Source of the DNA: Flavobacterium rakeshii
GTDB lineage: Bacteria > Bacteroidota > Bacteroidia > Flavobacteriales > Flavobacteriaceae
Length of the DNA: 49,566 bases
NCBI RefSeq assembly: GCF_009741375.1
Contig: NZ_WOWP01000022.1
Coordinates: 1-49,566 of the forward strand
Reading direction: 5' to 3'
Shown: positions 35,081-43,496 of the stretch, in pieces
Position numbering within the stretch: position 1 is the first letter of the stretch
How the letters are laid out: every line of letters starts with the position of its first letter
Translations under genes and position numbers: made by a program
Notes under the pieces: generated by a model
What the model was told of the DNA's origin: nothing
Database searches by the model: none
The model's input: only the letters and a program-made list of their open reading frames with translations

Positions 35081-36532
35081 TTAATTCATGATGTCGCTGT
35101 AACCTACTGCATCACCAATAAGGGTTGCCGAAGTACAATTGCTGATTTTTACATTTACAAAGTCGCCCGGTTTGTAGTTGCCCTCTTTAGGGAATACTAC
35201 CGTGGTGTTTTGTGAATTACGTCCGCTCCAGTGTTCGTTAGAACGCTTTGATTCTTTTTCAATAAGTACTTCAACTGTTTGTCCTACAAAACGCTGGGTT
35301 CTTTCAAAAGCCATTTTTTGCTGTAGGTTGATAATCTCTGTTAGTCTACGGTTTTTTACCTCGGCAGGAATATCATCTTCCAGTTTTCTGGCTGCCAGTG
35401 TTCCCGGACGCTCAGAGTAGGCAAACATAAACCCGAAGTCATATTTACAATGCTCCATAAGGCTTAATGTATCCTGATGATCTTCTTCGGTCTCGGTTGG
35501 GAAACCGGCAATCATATCCTGAGAAAGTGATATTTCAGGGATAATACGGTAAATGTTATCCACAAGCTCCATGTATTCTTCACGGGTGTGCTGGCGGTTC
35601 ATTGCCTCAAGTACACGTGTGCTACCACTTTGTACCGGTAGGTGAATGTACTTACATATATTATGGTGTTTAGCCATTACCTCAATTACCTCAAGGTGCA
35701 TATCCTGAGGGTTTGAAGTACTGAAACGAAAACGCATTTTAGGGAACTGTATAGCAACCATGTCCAGTAATTGGGCAAAATCTACAGCTGTTGCCTTTTG
35801 CATTTCGCTGGCTTTTTCAAAATCTTTTTTAAGTCCGCCGCCATACCACAGGTAGCTGTCTACGTTTTGGCCAAGTAGTGTTACTTCCTTAAAGCCTTTT
35901 TCCCATAGTGCAGCAATCTCTTCGGTAATACTTTGCGGGTCACGGCTTCTTTCGCGTCCGCGCGTAAACGGTACCACACAAAATGTACACATGTTATCAC
36001 AACCGCGGGTAATAGAAACAAATGCAGTTACCCCGTTGCTGTTAAGGCGTACAGGAGCAATGTCTCCATAGGTTTCCTCTTTAGAAAGGATTACGTTAAT
36101 GGCATCACGCCCTTCCTCAACCTCTTTTAAAAGGTTAGGCAGGTCTTTGTAGGCATCGGGGCCTACTACCATATCAACGATTTTCTCTTCCTCCAGGAAC
36201 TTACTTTTTAAGCGTTCGGCCATACAGCCTAAAACGCCCACTTTCATTCCCGGGTTTATTTTTTTTATAGCGTTGTACTGATCCAGTCTTTTACGTACAG
36301 TTTGTTCTGCCTTATCGCGTATGGAGCAGGTATTAACCAATACCAAATCGGCCTCCTCAAGGTTTTGGGTGGTGTTATATCCTTCATTTGCAAGGATGGA
36401 TGCAACAATCTCGCTGTCAGAAAAGTTCATCTGGCAACCGTAGCTTTCTATAAAAAGCTTTTTGCTGTTTCCGTCTTTTTGCTCTAAAACAAGACTTTCT
36501 CCCTGTTTGTTCTCTTCTATAATCTTTTCCAT
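35081..36532 (-). CDS. miaB: tRNA-2-methylthio-N6-dimethylallyladenosine synthase MiaB
   Basis: 483 aa. The N-terminal UPF0004 domain binds one cluster through Cys33 (ESYGCQMN), Cys69 (NTCSIR) and Cys103 (LGCMAE). The radical SAM domain holds CxxxCxxC at Cys178, Cys182 and Cys185 (GCDNMCTFC). A C-terminal TRAM domain (about 415-480) binds tRNA. It adds the 2-methylthio group to i6A37 of tRNAs reading UNN codons. The first gene of the compact run toward secG; a -7 box at 36564-36571 precedes it. Confidence 0.96.
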   Translation of the reverse strand: MEKIIEENKQGESLVLEQKDGNSKKLFIESYGCQMNFSDSEIVASILANEGYNTTQNLEEADLVLVNTCSIRDKAEQTVRKRLDQYNAIKKINPGMKVGVLGCMAERLKSKFLEEEKIVDMVVGPDAYKDLPNLLKEVEEGRDAINVILSKEETYGDIAPVRLNSNGVTAFVSITRGCDNMCTFCVVPFTRGRERSRDPQSITEEIAALWEKGFKEVTLLGQNVDSYLWYGGGLKKDFEKASEMQKATAVDFAQLLDMVAIQFPKMRFRFSTSNPQDMHLEVIEVMAKHHNICKYIHLPVQSGSTRVLEAMNRQHTREEYMELVDNIYRIIPEISLSQDMIAGFPTETEEDHQDTLSLMEHCKYDFGFMFAYSERPGTLAARKLEDDIPAEVKNRRLTEIINLQQKMAFERTQRFVGQTVEVLIEKESKRSNEHWSGRNSQNTTVVFPKEGNYKPGDFVNVKISNCTSATLIGDAVGYSDIMN

Positions 36533-36563
36533 GATTCGCTACTGTAGTGCTTTTTTGAATTCG

Positions 36564-36571
36564 CAAAGATA
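36564..36571 (-). promoter_or_regulatory. -7 box of the miaB-secG operon
   Basis: Minus-strand TATCTTTG matches TAnnTTTG perfectly, 32 bases before the miaB ATG. A tandem TGACATAT repeat (36591-36607) lies 20-35 bases upstream of it, near where a -33 or an activator site would be. Confidence 0.55.
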
Positions 36572-36590
36572 CTATTTAATTTGTAAAATA

Positions 36591-36607
36591 TGACATATTG
36601 ACATATT
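36591..36607. repeat. Tandem TGACATAT repeat upstream of miaB
   Basis: TGACATAT occurs twice with period 8 (36591-36598, 36599-36606), followed by one more T. It lies between the stop of the unknown membrane protein and the miaB -7 box. Confidence 0.45.
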
Positions 36608-36610
36608 CTC

Positions 36611-37315
36611 TCAGGTTAAATTCGCTGCGTTGAATAAACGCTTTACTCCCGCAACAGATCGTAGTATAAAAGTAAAGCCTAAAACCACTAATAAAGCTCC
36701 GGCAGATAAGGATGAAGAAGCAAGTAACCCCGCAAGTATGAACGAGCAGCCTGAGGCTATCATCCTATTTCTGTAATCGTAAAGTTCTACTTTATCTTTT
36801 TCAAAATACAATAGGGCAAGCGATATGATTCCCGATGCTCCTATAAAGAAAACAATGTCCTGATGCGGGTTTTGTTGTTGTATTATGGATAAGGCTACTA
36901 TTGCGACGGATAGGAGTAAGCCTAAAAATACGGTAGGCTTATCAATTCCGGCTTTTGGAACCCATCGGAATGATTCGGTATAAAAACTCAGGTTGAAATT
37001 TTCATATTCCTCTTCAGTCATGAAACGCCCAGTTAAACATTTCCTTTTTAAGGTGTCCAGGTATTTGAACGGAAAGCGATCCCTGAAATCCATATACAGA
37101 CCCAGATATACTTTTTCGTTTTTTGGGATTTTTATTACAGATTTGTAAAAATCAAGTTTAATAATCACTTCTTCAATATCAGAATCTATATTTAAGGTGA
37201 GTTCCTCACCGTGCATAATTTTGGTGATTAACTGCTTTTTATTATCATAAATTTTAATTTTTCTGATGTGTCCCCAATTATAGGGTAGTAACAGCTTTAT
37301 ATTTATCTCTCTCAT
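36611..37315 (-). CDS. Membrane protein of unknown function
   Basis: 234 aa. Residues 1-110 are soluble and beta-rich (REINIKLLLPYNWGHIRKIK, EELTLNIDSDIEEVIIKLD) without a signal peptide, so probably cytosolic. About residues 127-228 hold four hydrophobic segments (VFLGLLLSVAIVALSII, IVFFIGASGIISLALLYF, MIASGCSFILAGLLAS, SAGALLVVLGFTFILRSV). I do not recognise the family. It is same-strand with miaB but separated by 78 bases that hold the miaB promoter, and divergent from topA. Confidence 0.65.
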   Translation of the reverse strand: MREINIKLLLPYNWGHIRKIKIYDNKKQLITKIMHGEELTLNIDSDIEEVIIKLDFYKSVIKIPKNEKVYLGLYMDFRDRFPFKYLDTLKRKCLTGRFMTEEEYENFNLSFYTESFRWVPKAGIDKPTVFLGLLLSVAIVALSIIQQQNPHQDIVFFIGASGIISLALLYFEKDKVELYDYRNRMIASGCSFILAGLLASSSLSAGALLVVLGFTFILRSVAGVKRLFNAANLT

Positions 37316-37339
37316 GGTACAGTTGGAATTATATGTAAA

Positions 37340-37364
37340 ACCCTAAATTTAATAAACTTAGGGT
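37340..37364. promoter_or_regulatory. Imperfect hairpin in the topA / membrane-protein divergent region
   Basis: ACCCTAA (340-346) and TTAGGGT (358-364) are complementary, with further A/T pairing inside. It lies 25 bases from the ATG of the minus-strand gene, so it may be an operator or a 5'-leader hairpin. The rest of 37316-37535 is AT-rich with no convincing gene. Confidence 0.35.
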
Positions 37365-37509
37365 GGAATGGCAATGTGTATTCCGGTTTTTTATTTTGGG
37401 TATATATATAATAAGGTGTAGTGTGGTATAAAGTGGTGTTTTAGCATTTATTTGTGATAAAAAAGTATGAATTTGAAATGTCCAAAATTTAATATTTAAA
37501 AAAATCCTA

Positions 37510-37517
37510 TACTTTTG
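37510..37517 (+). promoter_or_regulatory. topA -7 box
   Basis: TACTTTTG matches TAnnTTTG perfectly and ends 18 bases before the topA ATG at 37536. An in-frame TTG at 37515 lies inside this box, which argues against it as the start. Confidence 0.6.
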
Positions 37518-37535
37518 CGACAAAGGAAAGCAAAT

Positions 37536-40040
37536 ATGGCAAAGAATTTAGTGATCGTTGAGTCGCCTGCAAAGGCAAAAACCATTGAGAAGTTTTTAGG
37601 TAAAGATTACCAGGTGGAGTCCAGCTATGGGCATATAGCCGATTTACCCTCAAAGGAGATAGGGGTAGATATAGAAAACGGCTTTAAACCAAAATACCAG
37701 GTGTCTTCAGATAAAAAGGCTTTGGTTAAAAAACTTAAAGATCTGTCTAAATCAGCCGAGACAGTTTGGTTAGCGAGTGATGAGGACCGTGAGGGGGAGG
37801 CTATAGCGTGGCACCTAGCCGAAGAGCTTAAGCTGGATAAGAGTAAAACCAAGCGTATTGTTTTTCATGAAATTACTAAAACCGCAATCCAGAAAGCAAT
37901 TGAAAACCCAAGAACTATAGATTACAACCTTGTAAATGCACAGCAGGCAAGAAGGGTATTGGATAGATTAGTGGGGTATGAGCTTTCGCCTGTATTATGG
38001 AAAAAAGTAAAAAGCGGACTTTCTGCCGGTCGTGTACAGTCGGTTTCTGTACGTTTAATTGTAGAAAGAGAACGCGATATACAAAACTTCAATGCTGAGG
38101 CTTCTTACTCAATTACTGCCGAGTTTGTAAATGAGGCAGGTAAAAGCTTTAAGGCAAGGCTTCCGAAAAACTTTACCACAAAACAGGAAGCGCAGGATTT
38201 CCTGAATAAAAATATAGGGTCAGAGTATAAGGTAACCGATTTAGAAACCAAGCCGGGTAAAAAATCGCCGGCAGCTCCGTTTACCACATCTACATTACAA
38301 CAGGAGGCGTCAAGAAAATTGTACTTCCCTGTTGGAGTAACCATGATGCTGGCACAGCGACTGTATGAAGCCGGACTTATAACCTACATGAGAACGGATA
38401 GTGTTAACCTTTCTCAGGAAGCAATGGCTGCTGCCGAAGCTGAGATTACAAAATCATACGGTAAGGAATACAGCAGACCGCGTAACTATGCTACAAAAAG
38501 TAAAGGTGCACAGGAGGCTCACGAGGCTATCCGTCCTACAGATATGACCCGTCATACGGTAAATATTGACAGGGATCAGGCAAGGCTTTACGATTTGATT
38601 TGGAAAAGAACAGTGGCTTCTCAAATGAGTGACGCTAAATTAGAGCGTACCAATGTTAAGATAGAAGCTAACAATCATAAAGAAATTTTTGCAGCATCGG
38701 GAGAGGTGCTGTTGTTTGAAGGTTTCCTTAAAGTATATCTTGAAGGAAGTGATGATGAGGATGTGGAACAGGAAGGTATGCTGCCTGCATTAAAAGTAAA
38801 CGAGAAGCTGCGTAATAATTATATTACAGCGACCGAGCGTTTTTCAAGACCGCCGGCACGTTATACTGAGGCGGCACTGGTTAAAAAACTGGAAGAGCTT
38901 GGTATAGGTCGTCCGTCTACTTATGCTCCTACAATTTCTACTATTATAAGCAGAAATTATGTGGAGAAAGGAAGTTTTGAAGGGCAGGAAAGAAAATATG
39001 CTCAGCTAACCTTAAAAGCCGGAGCGGTTTCAGAACAGCAATTAAAAGAAAACGTAGGTTCAGATAAAGGAAAACTGGTGCCTACAGATATAGGTATGAT
39101 TGTGAATGATTTCCTTGTAAATCATTTTGAAACTATACTGGATTATAACTTTACCGCTAAGGTAGAGCAGGATTTTGATGAGATAGCATCGGGTAATGAA
39201 GACTGGACAAAAATGATGAATGATTTTTACAGTCATTTTCATCCTAATGTAATTGATGTTGAAAAAAATGCCGACAGGGAATCTGGTGAGCGTATTTTAG
39301 GTACAGACCCGGAGAGCGGAAAACCGGTAAGTGTTCGTTTAGGTAAATTTGGACCAATGGCTCAAATTGGTGATGCTGAAGATGAAGAGAAACGATTTGC
39401 CAGCCTGTTGCCTGAACAAAACATAGGTAGTATTACCCTTGATGAGGCTCTTGGACTATTTATGTTGCCAAAAACATTGGGGACTTATAAAGGAGAAGAG
39501 GTTGAGGTGAACAACGGTCGTTTTGGTCCGTATGTTCGTTTTGGTAAAACATTCATCTCACTTCCTAAGGGAATGGATCCGCTTGATGTGAATTTTGAGG
39601 TGGCATCTAAACTTATTGCGGAGAAAGAACAGGCCGATGCACCAATTGGTGTTTATCAAAACGAGCCGGTACAAAAAGGAGTGGGGCGTTTTGGTCCGTT
39701 TATCAAATGGAACGGAATGTTTATCAATGTGAATAAAAAATATGACTTTGATAATCTTTCACAGTCGGATATAGTGACCCTTATTGAAGATAAGCTTCAA
39801 AAAGACAGGGATAAGCTTATCCATAACTGGGAAGATGAAGGTATAAGGGTTGAAAAAGCCCGTTGGGGACGTTCGGTTATCCTTAAAGGTAAAACCAAAA
39901 TCGAACTAACCAAAGATGTAGATGCTGAAAAGCTAACGCTGGATCAGGTGAAAACCTTGATTGAGGAGAAAGCTCCGGCAAAAAAAACTACTAAGAAAGC
40001 AACCGCTAAAAAAACAACTGCAAAAACAAAAAAGAAATAA
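37536..40040 (+). CDS. topA: DNA topoisomerase I (type IA)
   Basis: 834 aa from the ATG at 37536 (MAKNLVIVESPAKAKTIEKF). The Toprim domain has Glu9 and SDEDREGE (Asp82, Asp84), and the catalytic tyrosine is Tyr284 in GLITYMRTDS. It relaxes negative supercoils. Instead of C-terminal zinc fingers there are repeats of the FGPYVRFGK / FGPFIKWNG type (three copies between about 610 and 750), and the whole protein has no cysteine. The end is a Lys/Thr/Ala tail (KKTTKKATAKKTTAKTKKK) that may bind DNA. The arginase-like gene starts three bases after the stop. Confidence 0.97.
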   Translation: MAKNLVIVESPAKAKTIEKFLGKDYQVESSYGHIADLPSKEIGVDIENGFKPKYQVSSDKKALVKKLKDLSKSAETVWLASDEDREGEAIAWHLAEELKLDKSKTKRIVFHEITKTAIQKAIENPRTIDYNLVNAQQARRVLDRLVGYELSPVLWKKVKSGLSAGRVQSVSVRLIVERERDIQNFNAEASYSITAEFVNEAGKSFKARLPKNFTTKQEAQDFLNKNIGSEYKVTDLETKPGKKSPAAPFTTSTLQQEASRKLYFPVGVTMMLAQRLYEAGLITYMRTDSVNLSQEAMAAAEAEITKSYGKEYSRPRNYATKSKGAQEAHEAIRPTDMTRHTVNIDRDQARLYDLIWKRTVASQMSDAKLERTNVKIEANNHKEIFAASGEVLLFEGFLKVYLEGSDDEDVEQEGMLPALKVNEKLRNNYITATERFSRPPARYTEAALVKKLEELGIGRPSTYAPTISTIISRNYVEKGSFEGQERKYAQLTLKAGAVSEQQLKENVGSDKGKLVPTDIGMIVNDFLVNHFETILDYNFTAKVEQDFDEIASGNEDWTKMMNDFYSHFHPNVIDVEKNADRESGERILGTDPESGKPVSVRLGKFGPMAQIGDAEDEEKRFASLLPEQNIGSITLDEALGLFMLPKTLGTYKGEEVEVNNGRFGPYVRFGKTFISLPKGMDPLDVNFEVASKLIAEKEQADAPIGVYQNEPVQKGVGRFGPFIKWNGMFINVNKKYDFDNLSQSDIVTLIEDKLQKDRDKLIHNWEDEGIRVEKARWGRSVILKGKTKIELTKDVDAEKLTLDQVKTLIEEKAPAKKTTKKATAKKTTAKTKKK

Positions 40041-40043
40041 AGT

Positions 40044-41195
40044 ATGGTGTTTGATTTTTTAGAACCTGTAGATGAAAGCTTACTGGGGTTTATAAGTGAA
40101 CTTCCTGAGCAGTCTCTGGGGAGGAGGGTCAGTATACATACATCTGATGTTTTTCCTGATTTAGATAAGGCAGCTATTGCTATTATAGGTGTTTTAGAAA
40201 ACAGAGGCTCCCTAGGGCAGGATGAACGTGTTAATCTTGAACATGTAAGAAAGGAGTTTTACAGCTTGTTTCCTGGTAACTGGCATGCAAATATTATTGA
40301 TCTTGGTGATGTTGTGAGTGGTAATACTCCGGAAGATACTTACTATGTAGTAAAGACACTGGTTGAGGAGCTTATTAAGCAAAAAGTGGTGCCGTTAGTG
40401 CTGGGAGGTTCGCAGGATATTACCTATGCAATGTATAGAGGTTATGACAGGCTTGAGCAAATGGTTAACCTGGTTTCTATAGATAGTAAGTTTGATTTTG
40501 GTAGTGAAGGGGAAGGTCTTACTGCTAACTCATATTTAACTAAGATAATCGTAGAAGAACCGAATAATCTTTTTAATTTTAGCAACGTAGGCTATCAAAC
40601 GTACTATAATTCTCAGGAAGAGATCGATTTGATTGAGAAATTGTATTTTGATGCTTACCGTTTAGGTGAAATAAGTAATAATTCGACGATTGCTGAACCT
40701 GTTTTTAGGGATGCAGACATCGTTTCGGTCGATATGACGGCTGTAAAATCCAGTGATTCCGGTAATTATGTTAAATTTATCCCAAATGGCTTTGATGGCA
40801 AAGAAATTTGTATTTTAGCGCGGTATGCAGGGATAAGTGATAAGGTTACTTCGTTTGGAGTATTCAATCACAATAATTCCGGGCAGGAGTCCGTTTTAAT
40901 AGCTCAGGTGTTGTGGTATTTTATAGAAGGCTTTCATTACAGGTCTAATGAATATCCTTTTGGAAGTAAAGAGCACTACCTTAAATACATTGTTCCTCTG
41001 GAAGACGAGGAACTGGTTTTTTATAAGAGCGACAGGACTGACAGATGGTGGATAGAGATACCATATGTGTCTCATGTTAATAATAAATTAACAAGAAATA
41101 CGTTGTTACCTTGTACACATGAAGATTACAAGGGTGCGTGTGGGAGTGAGATACCTGAAAGATGGTGGAAGGCTCAGCGAAAAAACATTATTTGA
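40044..41195 (+). CDS. Arginase/formimidoylglutamase-fold protein with degraded metal site
   Basis: 383 aa. The ureohydrolase fold is recognisable: LVLGGSQDITYA (118-129) at the place of GGDHS, SIDSKFD (145-151) at the place of DAHxD, and SVDMTAV (228-234) at the place of SxDxDxxDP. Compared with arginase, ligands His, His and Asp are replaced by Gln124, Lys149 and Thr232, while Asp147, Asp151 and Asp230 remain. Manganese binding and arginase-type catalysis are therefore doubtful. It follows topA by 3 bases and precedes gldK, an arrangement I recall from other flavobacteria, so a scaffold or regulatory role near the gliding genes is possible (inference). Confidence 0.8.
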   Translation: MVFDFLEPVDESLLGFISELPEQSLGRRVSIHTSDVFPDLDKAAIAIIGVLENRGSLGQDERVNLEHVRKEFYSLFPGNWHANIIDLGDVVSGNTPEDTYYVVKTLVEELIKQKVVPLVLGGSQDITYAMYRGYDRLEQMVNLVSIDSKFDFGSEGEGLTANSYLTKIIVEEPNNLFNFSNVGYQTYYNSQEEIDLIEKLYFDAYRLGEISNNSTIAEPVFRDADIVSVDMTAVKSSDSGNYVKFIPNGFDGKEICILARYAGISDKVTSFGVFNHNNSGQESVLIAQVLWYFIEGFHYRSNEYPFGSKEHYLKYIVPLEDEELVFYKSDRTDRWWIEIPYVSHVNNKLTRNTLLPCTHEDYKGACGSEIPERWWKAQRKNII

Positions 41196-41286
41196 TGATA
41201 ATGTTATAAAAAGAGCATAGTTTTATTTAGATTTTCTTAAAGTTACCATTAGATTACTTTTTGTTTAGGTTTTTTTAGGAAAAAAA

Positions 41287-41317
41287 TTGTTTTTTTGAAA
41301 ATAAATAAATAGGTTTA
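41287..41317 (+). promoter_or_regulatory. Candidate gldK promoter
   Basis: TTG at 41287-41289, a 20-base spacer and TAGGTTTA at 41310-41317 (7 of 8 to TAnnTTTG) give both elements at acceptable spacing. The leader to the gldK ATG would be about 35 bases. Confidence 0.45.
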
Positions 41318-41358
41318 CGCCCTTAAAAAATAGAATTACATTAATAACCCAATTTTAT

Positions 41359-42738
41359 ATGAAGAAGTTCATTGCATTAACAGCAACTTTAACATTTTTA
41401 ATTAGCTGTGGTTCTAGCGACCGCGGAGAGCTTGTAGGTGTTAAAGGTAAAAAGTGGAGGCCTGAAAAGCCTTATGGTATGACTTTGGTTCCTGGAGGTG
41501 CTTACATTATGGGTAAATCGGACGACGATTTGGCTAATGTACAGGATGCTCCAACTAAGACTGTAACTGTTCGTTCGTTTTACATGGATGAAACAGAGAT
41601 TACCAATAGTGAATACCGTCAGTTTGTAGAATGGGTTAAAGATTCTACTATCAGGACAAGATTGGCTATCCAGGCAGATGAGATGGGTCAGGCTCCAGGT
41701 GGTGGTGGTATTGGTGAGTATGCATTCTTAGATCAGGCGGAAGAAGAAAAGTCTCCTTATGATCAATACATGTATGATAATTATTACAGTTTAGGTACTG
41801 ATGATGATTTTTATGCGGGCAGAAAGCTGAATCACAAAGTGAAACTTATGGATGATCCTCAAAAATATCCGGATGAAGATTATGTGATAGTGATGGATTC
41901 ATTGTATTTACCTGCTTCAGAGTCTTACAATGGTTTAAGAACGTTTGATGTTTCTAAGCTTGTGTTTGCTTATTCATGGATGGATATTCAGGCTGCGGCA
42001 AAAGATAAGTCTAAGAATACAAGAAACAAAAGAAGTAAGTATCTGATTAAGGAGAAAGTAGATGTTTATCCAGATACAACGGCTTGGATTAAAGACTTTG
42101 CTTATTCTTACAATGAGCCAATGCATAATGATTATTTCTGGCATCAGGCTTATGGTGAGTATCCTGTGGTAGGTGTAAGATGGGATCAGGCAAAAGCATT
42201 TTGTGCTTGGAGAACACTTTATAAAAACGCTTATCAAAAAGATAAAGGAAGACAGCACGTTAACTCGTTCCGTTTACCTACTGAGGCAGAGTGGGAGTAT
42301 GCTGCAAGAGGTGGTATGGAGTCGGCTGCATTCCCTTGGGGTGGCCCTTATGCTAAAGGTGATAGAGGGTGTTTCTTGGCAAACTTTAAGCCTAACAGAG
42401 GTGACTATGCTGCAGACGGTGCACTATACACTGTAGAAGCTAAGTCATACGATCCAAATGATTACAATCTTTACAACATGGCGGGTAACGTTTCTGAGTG
42501 GACAGACTCTTCATATGATGCTTCATCTTATGAGTATGTGTCTACAATGAACCCTAACGTTACAGATCACCAAAATAAGCGTAAAGTAATTCGTGGAGGA
42601 TCGTGGAAGGATGTAGCTTACTACCTTCAGGTGAGTACGAGAGATTATGAGTATGCAGATTCTGCAAGAAGCTTTATTGGTTTCAGAACAGTTCAGGATT
42701 ACATGGGTACTCAAAATACACGTAACACACTTAACTAA
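41359..42738 (+). CDS. gldK: Gliding/type IX secretion lipoprotein GldK
   Basis: 459 aa. The lipoprotein signal ends LISC with Cys17 as the lipid site. The rest is a formylglycine-generating-enzyme-like (sulfatase-modifying-factor) fold: MTLVPGGAYIMGKSDDD, FYMDETEITNSEYRQF, FRLPTEAEWEYAARGG, YNMAGNVSEWTDSS and VIRGGSW. GldK (PorK) forms the periplasmic ring of the type IX secretion system with GldN under the outer membrane. First of gldK-L-M-N. Confidence 0.97.
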   Translation: MKKFIALTATLTFLISCGSSDRGELVGVKGKKWRPEKPYGMTLVPGGAYIMGKSDDDLANVQDAPTKTVTVRSFYMDETEITNSEYRQFVEWVKDSTIRTRLAIQADEMGQAPGGGGIGEYAFLDQAEEEKSPYDQYMYDNYYSLGTDDDFYAGRKLNHKVKLMDDPQKYPDEDYVIVMDSLYLPASESYNGLRTFDVSKLVFAYSWMDIQAAAKDKSKNTRNKRSKYLIKEKVDVYPDTTAWIKDFAYSYNEPMHNDYFWHQAYGEYPVVGVRWDQAKAFCAWRTLYKNAYQKDKGRQHVNSFRLPTEAEWEYAARGGMESAAFPWGGPYAKGDRGCFLANFKPNRGDYAADGALYTVEAKSYDPNDYNLYNMAGNVSEWTDSSYDASSYEYVSTMNPNVTDHQNKRKVIRGGSWKDVAYYLQVSTRDYEYADSARSFIGFRTVQDYMGTQNTRNTLN

Positions 42739-42803
42739 TAACCAATTTTAATAACTTGAATATTTAATTGATTAACTTAACTAAAAACTAAAAATTATTT
42801 ATT

Positions 42804-43436
42804 ATGGCACTACCTAAAAGAGTTATGAATTTCGCCTACGGTATGGGGGCAGCAGTAGTAATCATCGGAGCATTATTTAAGCTTATGCACTGGCCAGGTG
42901 CAAGTCCAATGCTTATTATTGGTCTGAGTGTTGAGGCATTCATTTTCGGTCTTTCTGCTTTTGATCCAGTTGAGAAAGAATTAGACTGGTCTCTTGTTTA
43001 TCCTGAATTAGCTGGTGGAGAACCAACTAAAAAAGGTCAGAAAAAAGAAGATCCAAAAGAGGCTCAGGGATTATTATCTCAAAAATTAGATAACCTGTTA
43101 AAAGACGCTAAAATTGACGGTGAGTTAATGGCTAGCTTAGGTAACAGTATCAAAAACTTCGAATCTGCAGCTAAAGGAATTTCTCCTACAGTAGACTCTA
43201 TCGCTTCTCAAAAGAAATACAGCGAAGAGATGTCTACAGCGGCAGCTCAAATGGAATCTCTAAACAGCCTTTACAAAGTACAGTTAGAAAGTGCTTCTCG
43301 TAATGCTGAGGCTAACAAAGAGATTGCTGAGAACGCTTCTCAATTAAAGCAACAAATGCAGCAAATGACTCAAAACATTGCTTCATTAAACAATGTTTAT
43401 GGCGGAATGCTTTCTGCTATGGGTAACAGAGGCTAA
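42804..43436 (+). CDS. gldL: Type IX secretion motor protein GldL
   Basis: 210 aa. Two membrane helices at about 10-27 and 36-53; the second contains Glu44 (LSVEAFIFGL), which corresponds to the membrane glutamate reported as essential for proton-driven rotation in F. johnsoniae GldL. His29 and Lys26 lie at the helix-1 end (ALFKLMHWPG). The rest is a cytoplasmic coiled coil (about 75-205). With GldM it forms the inner-membrane motor that powers secretion and gliding. It lies 65 bases after gldK. Confidence 0.97.
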   Translation: MALPKRVMNFAYGMGAAVVIIGALFKLMHWPGASPMLIIGLSVEAFIFGLSAFDPVEKELDWSLVYPELAGGEPTKKGQKKEDPKEAQGLLSQKLDNLLKDAKIDGELMASLGNSIKNFESAAKGISPTVDSIASQKKYSEEMSTAAAQMESLNSLYKVQLESASRNAEANKEIAENASQLKQQMQQMTQNIASLNNVYGGMLSAMGNRG

Positions 43437-43496
43437 TTGACTGATTAGTTTTATTTAAATATTTTTTAACCAAAAAACAAAAAAACTAATTAGGAA

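Noticed and set aside
37329..37523. 64-aa minus-strand open frame between the unknown membrane protein and topA
   Set aside because: Low-complexity composition, overlap with the topA promoter and no recognisable domain; looks like chance in AT-rich DNA.
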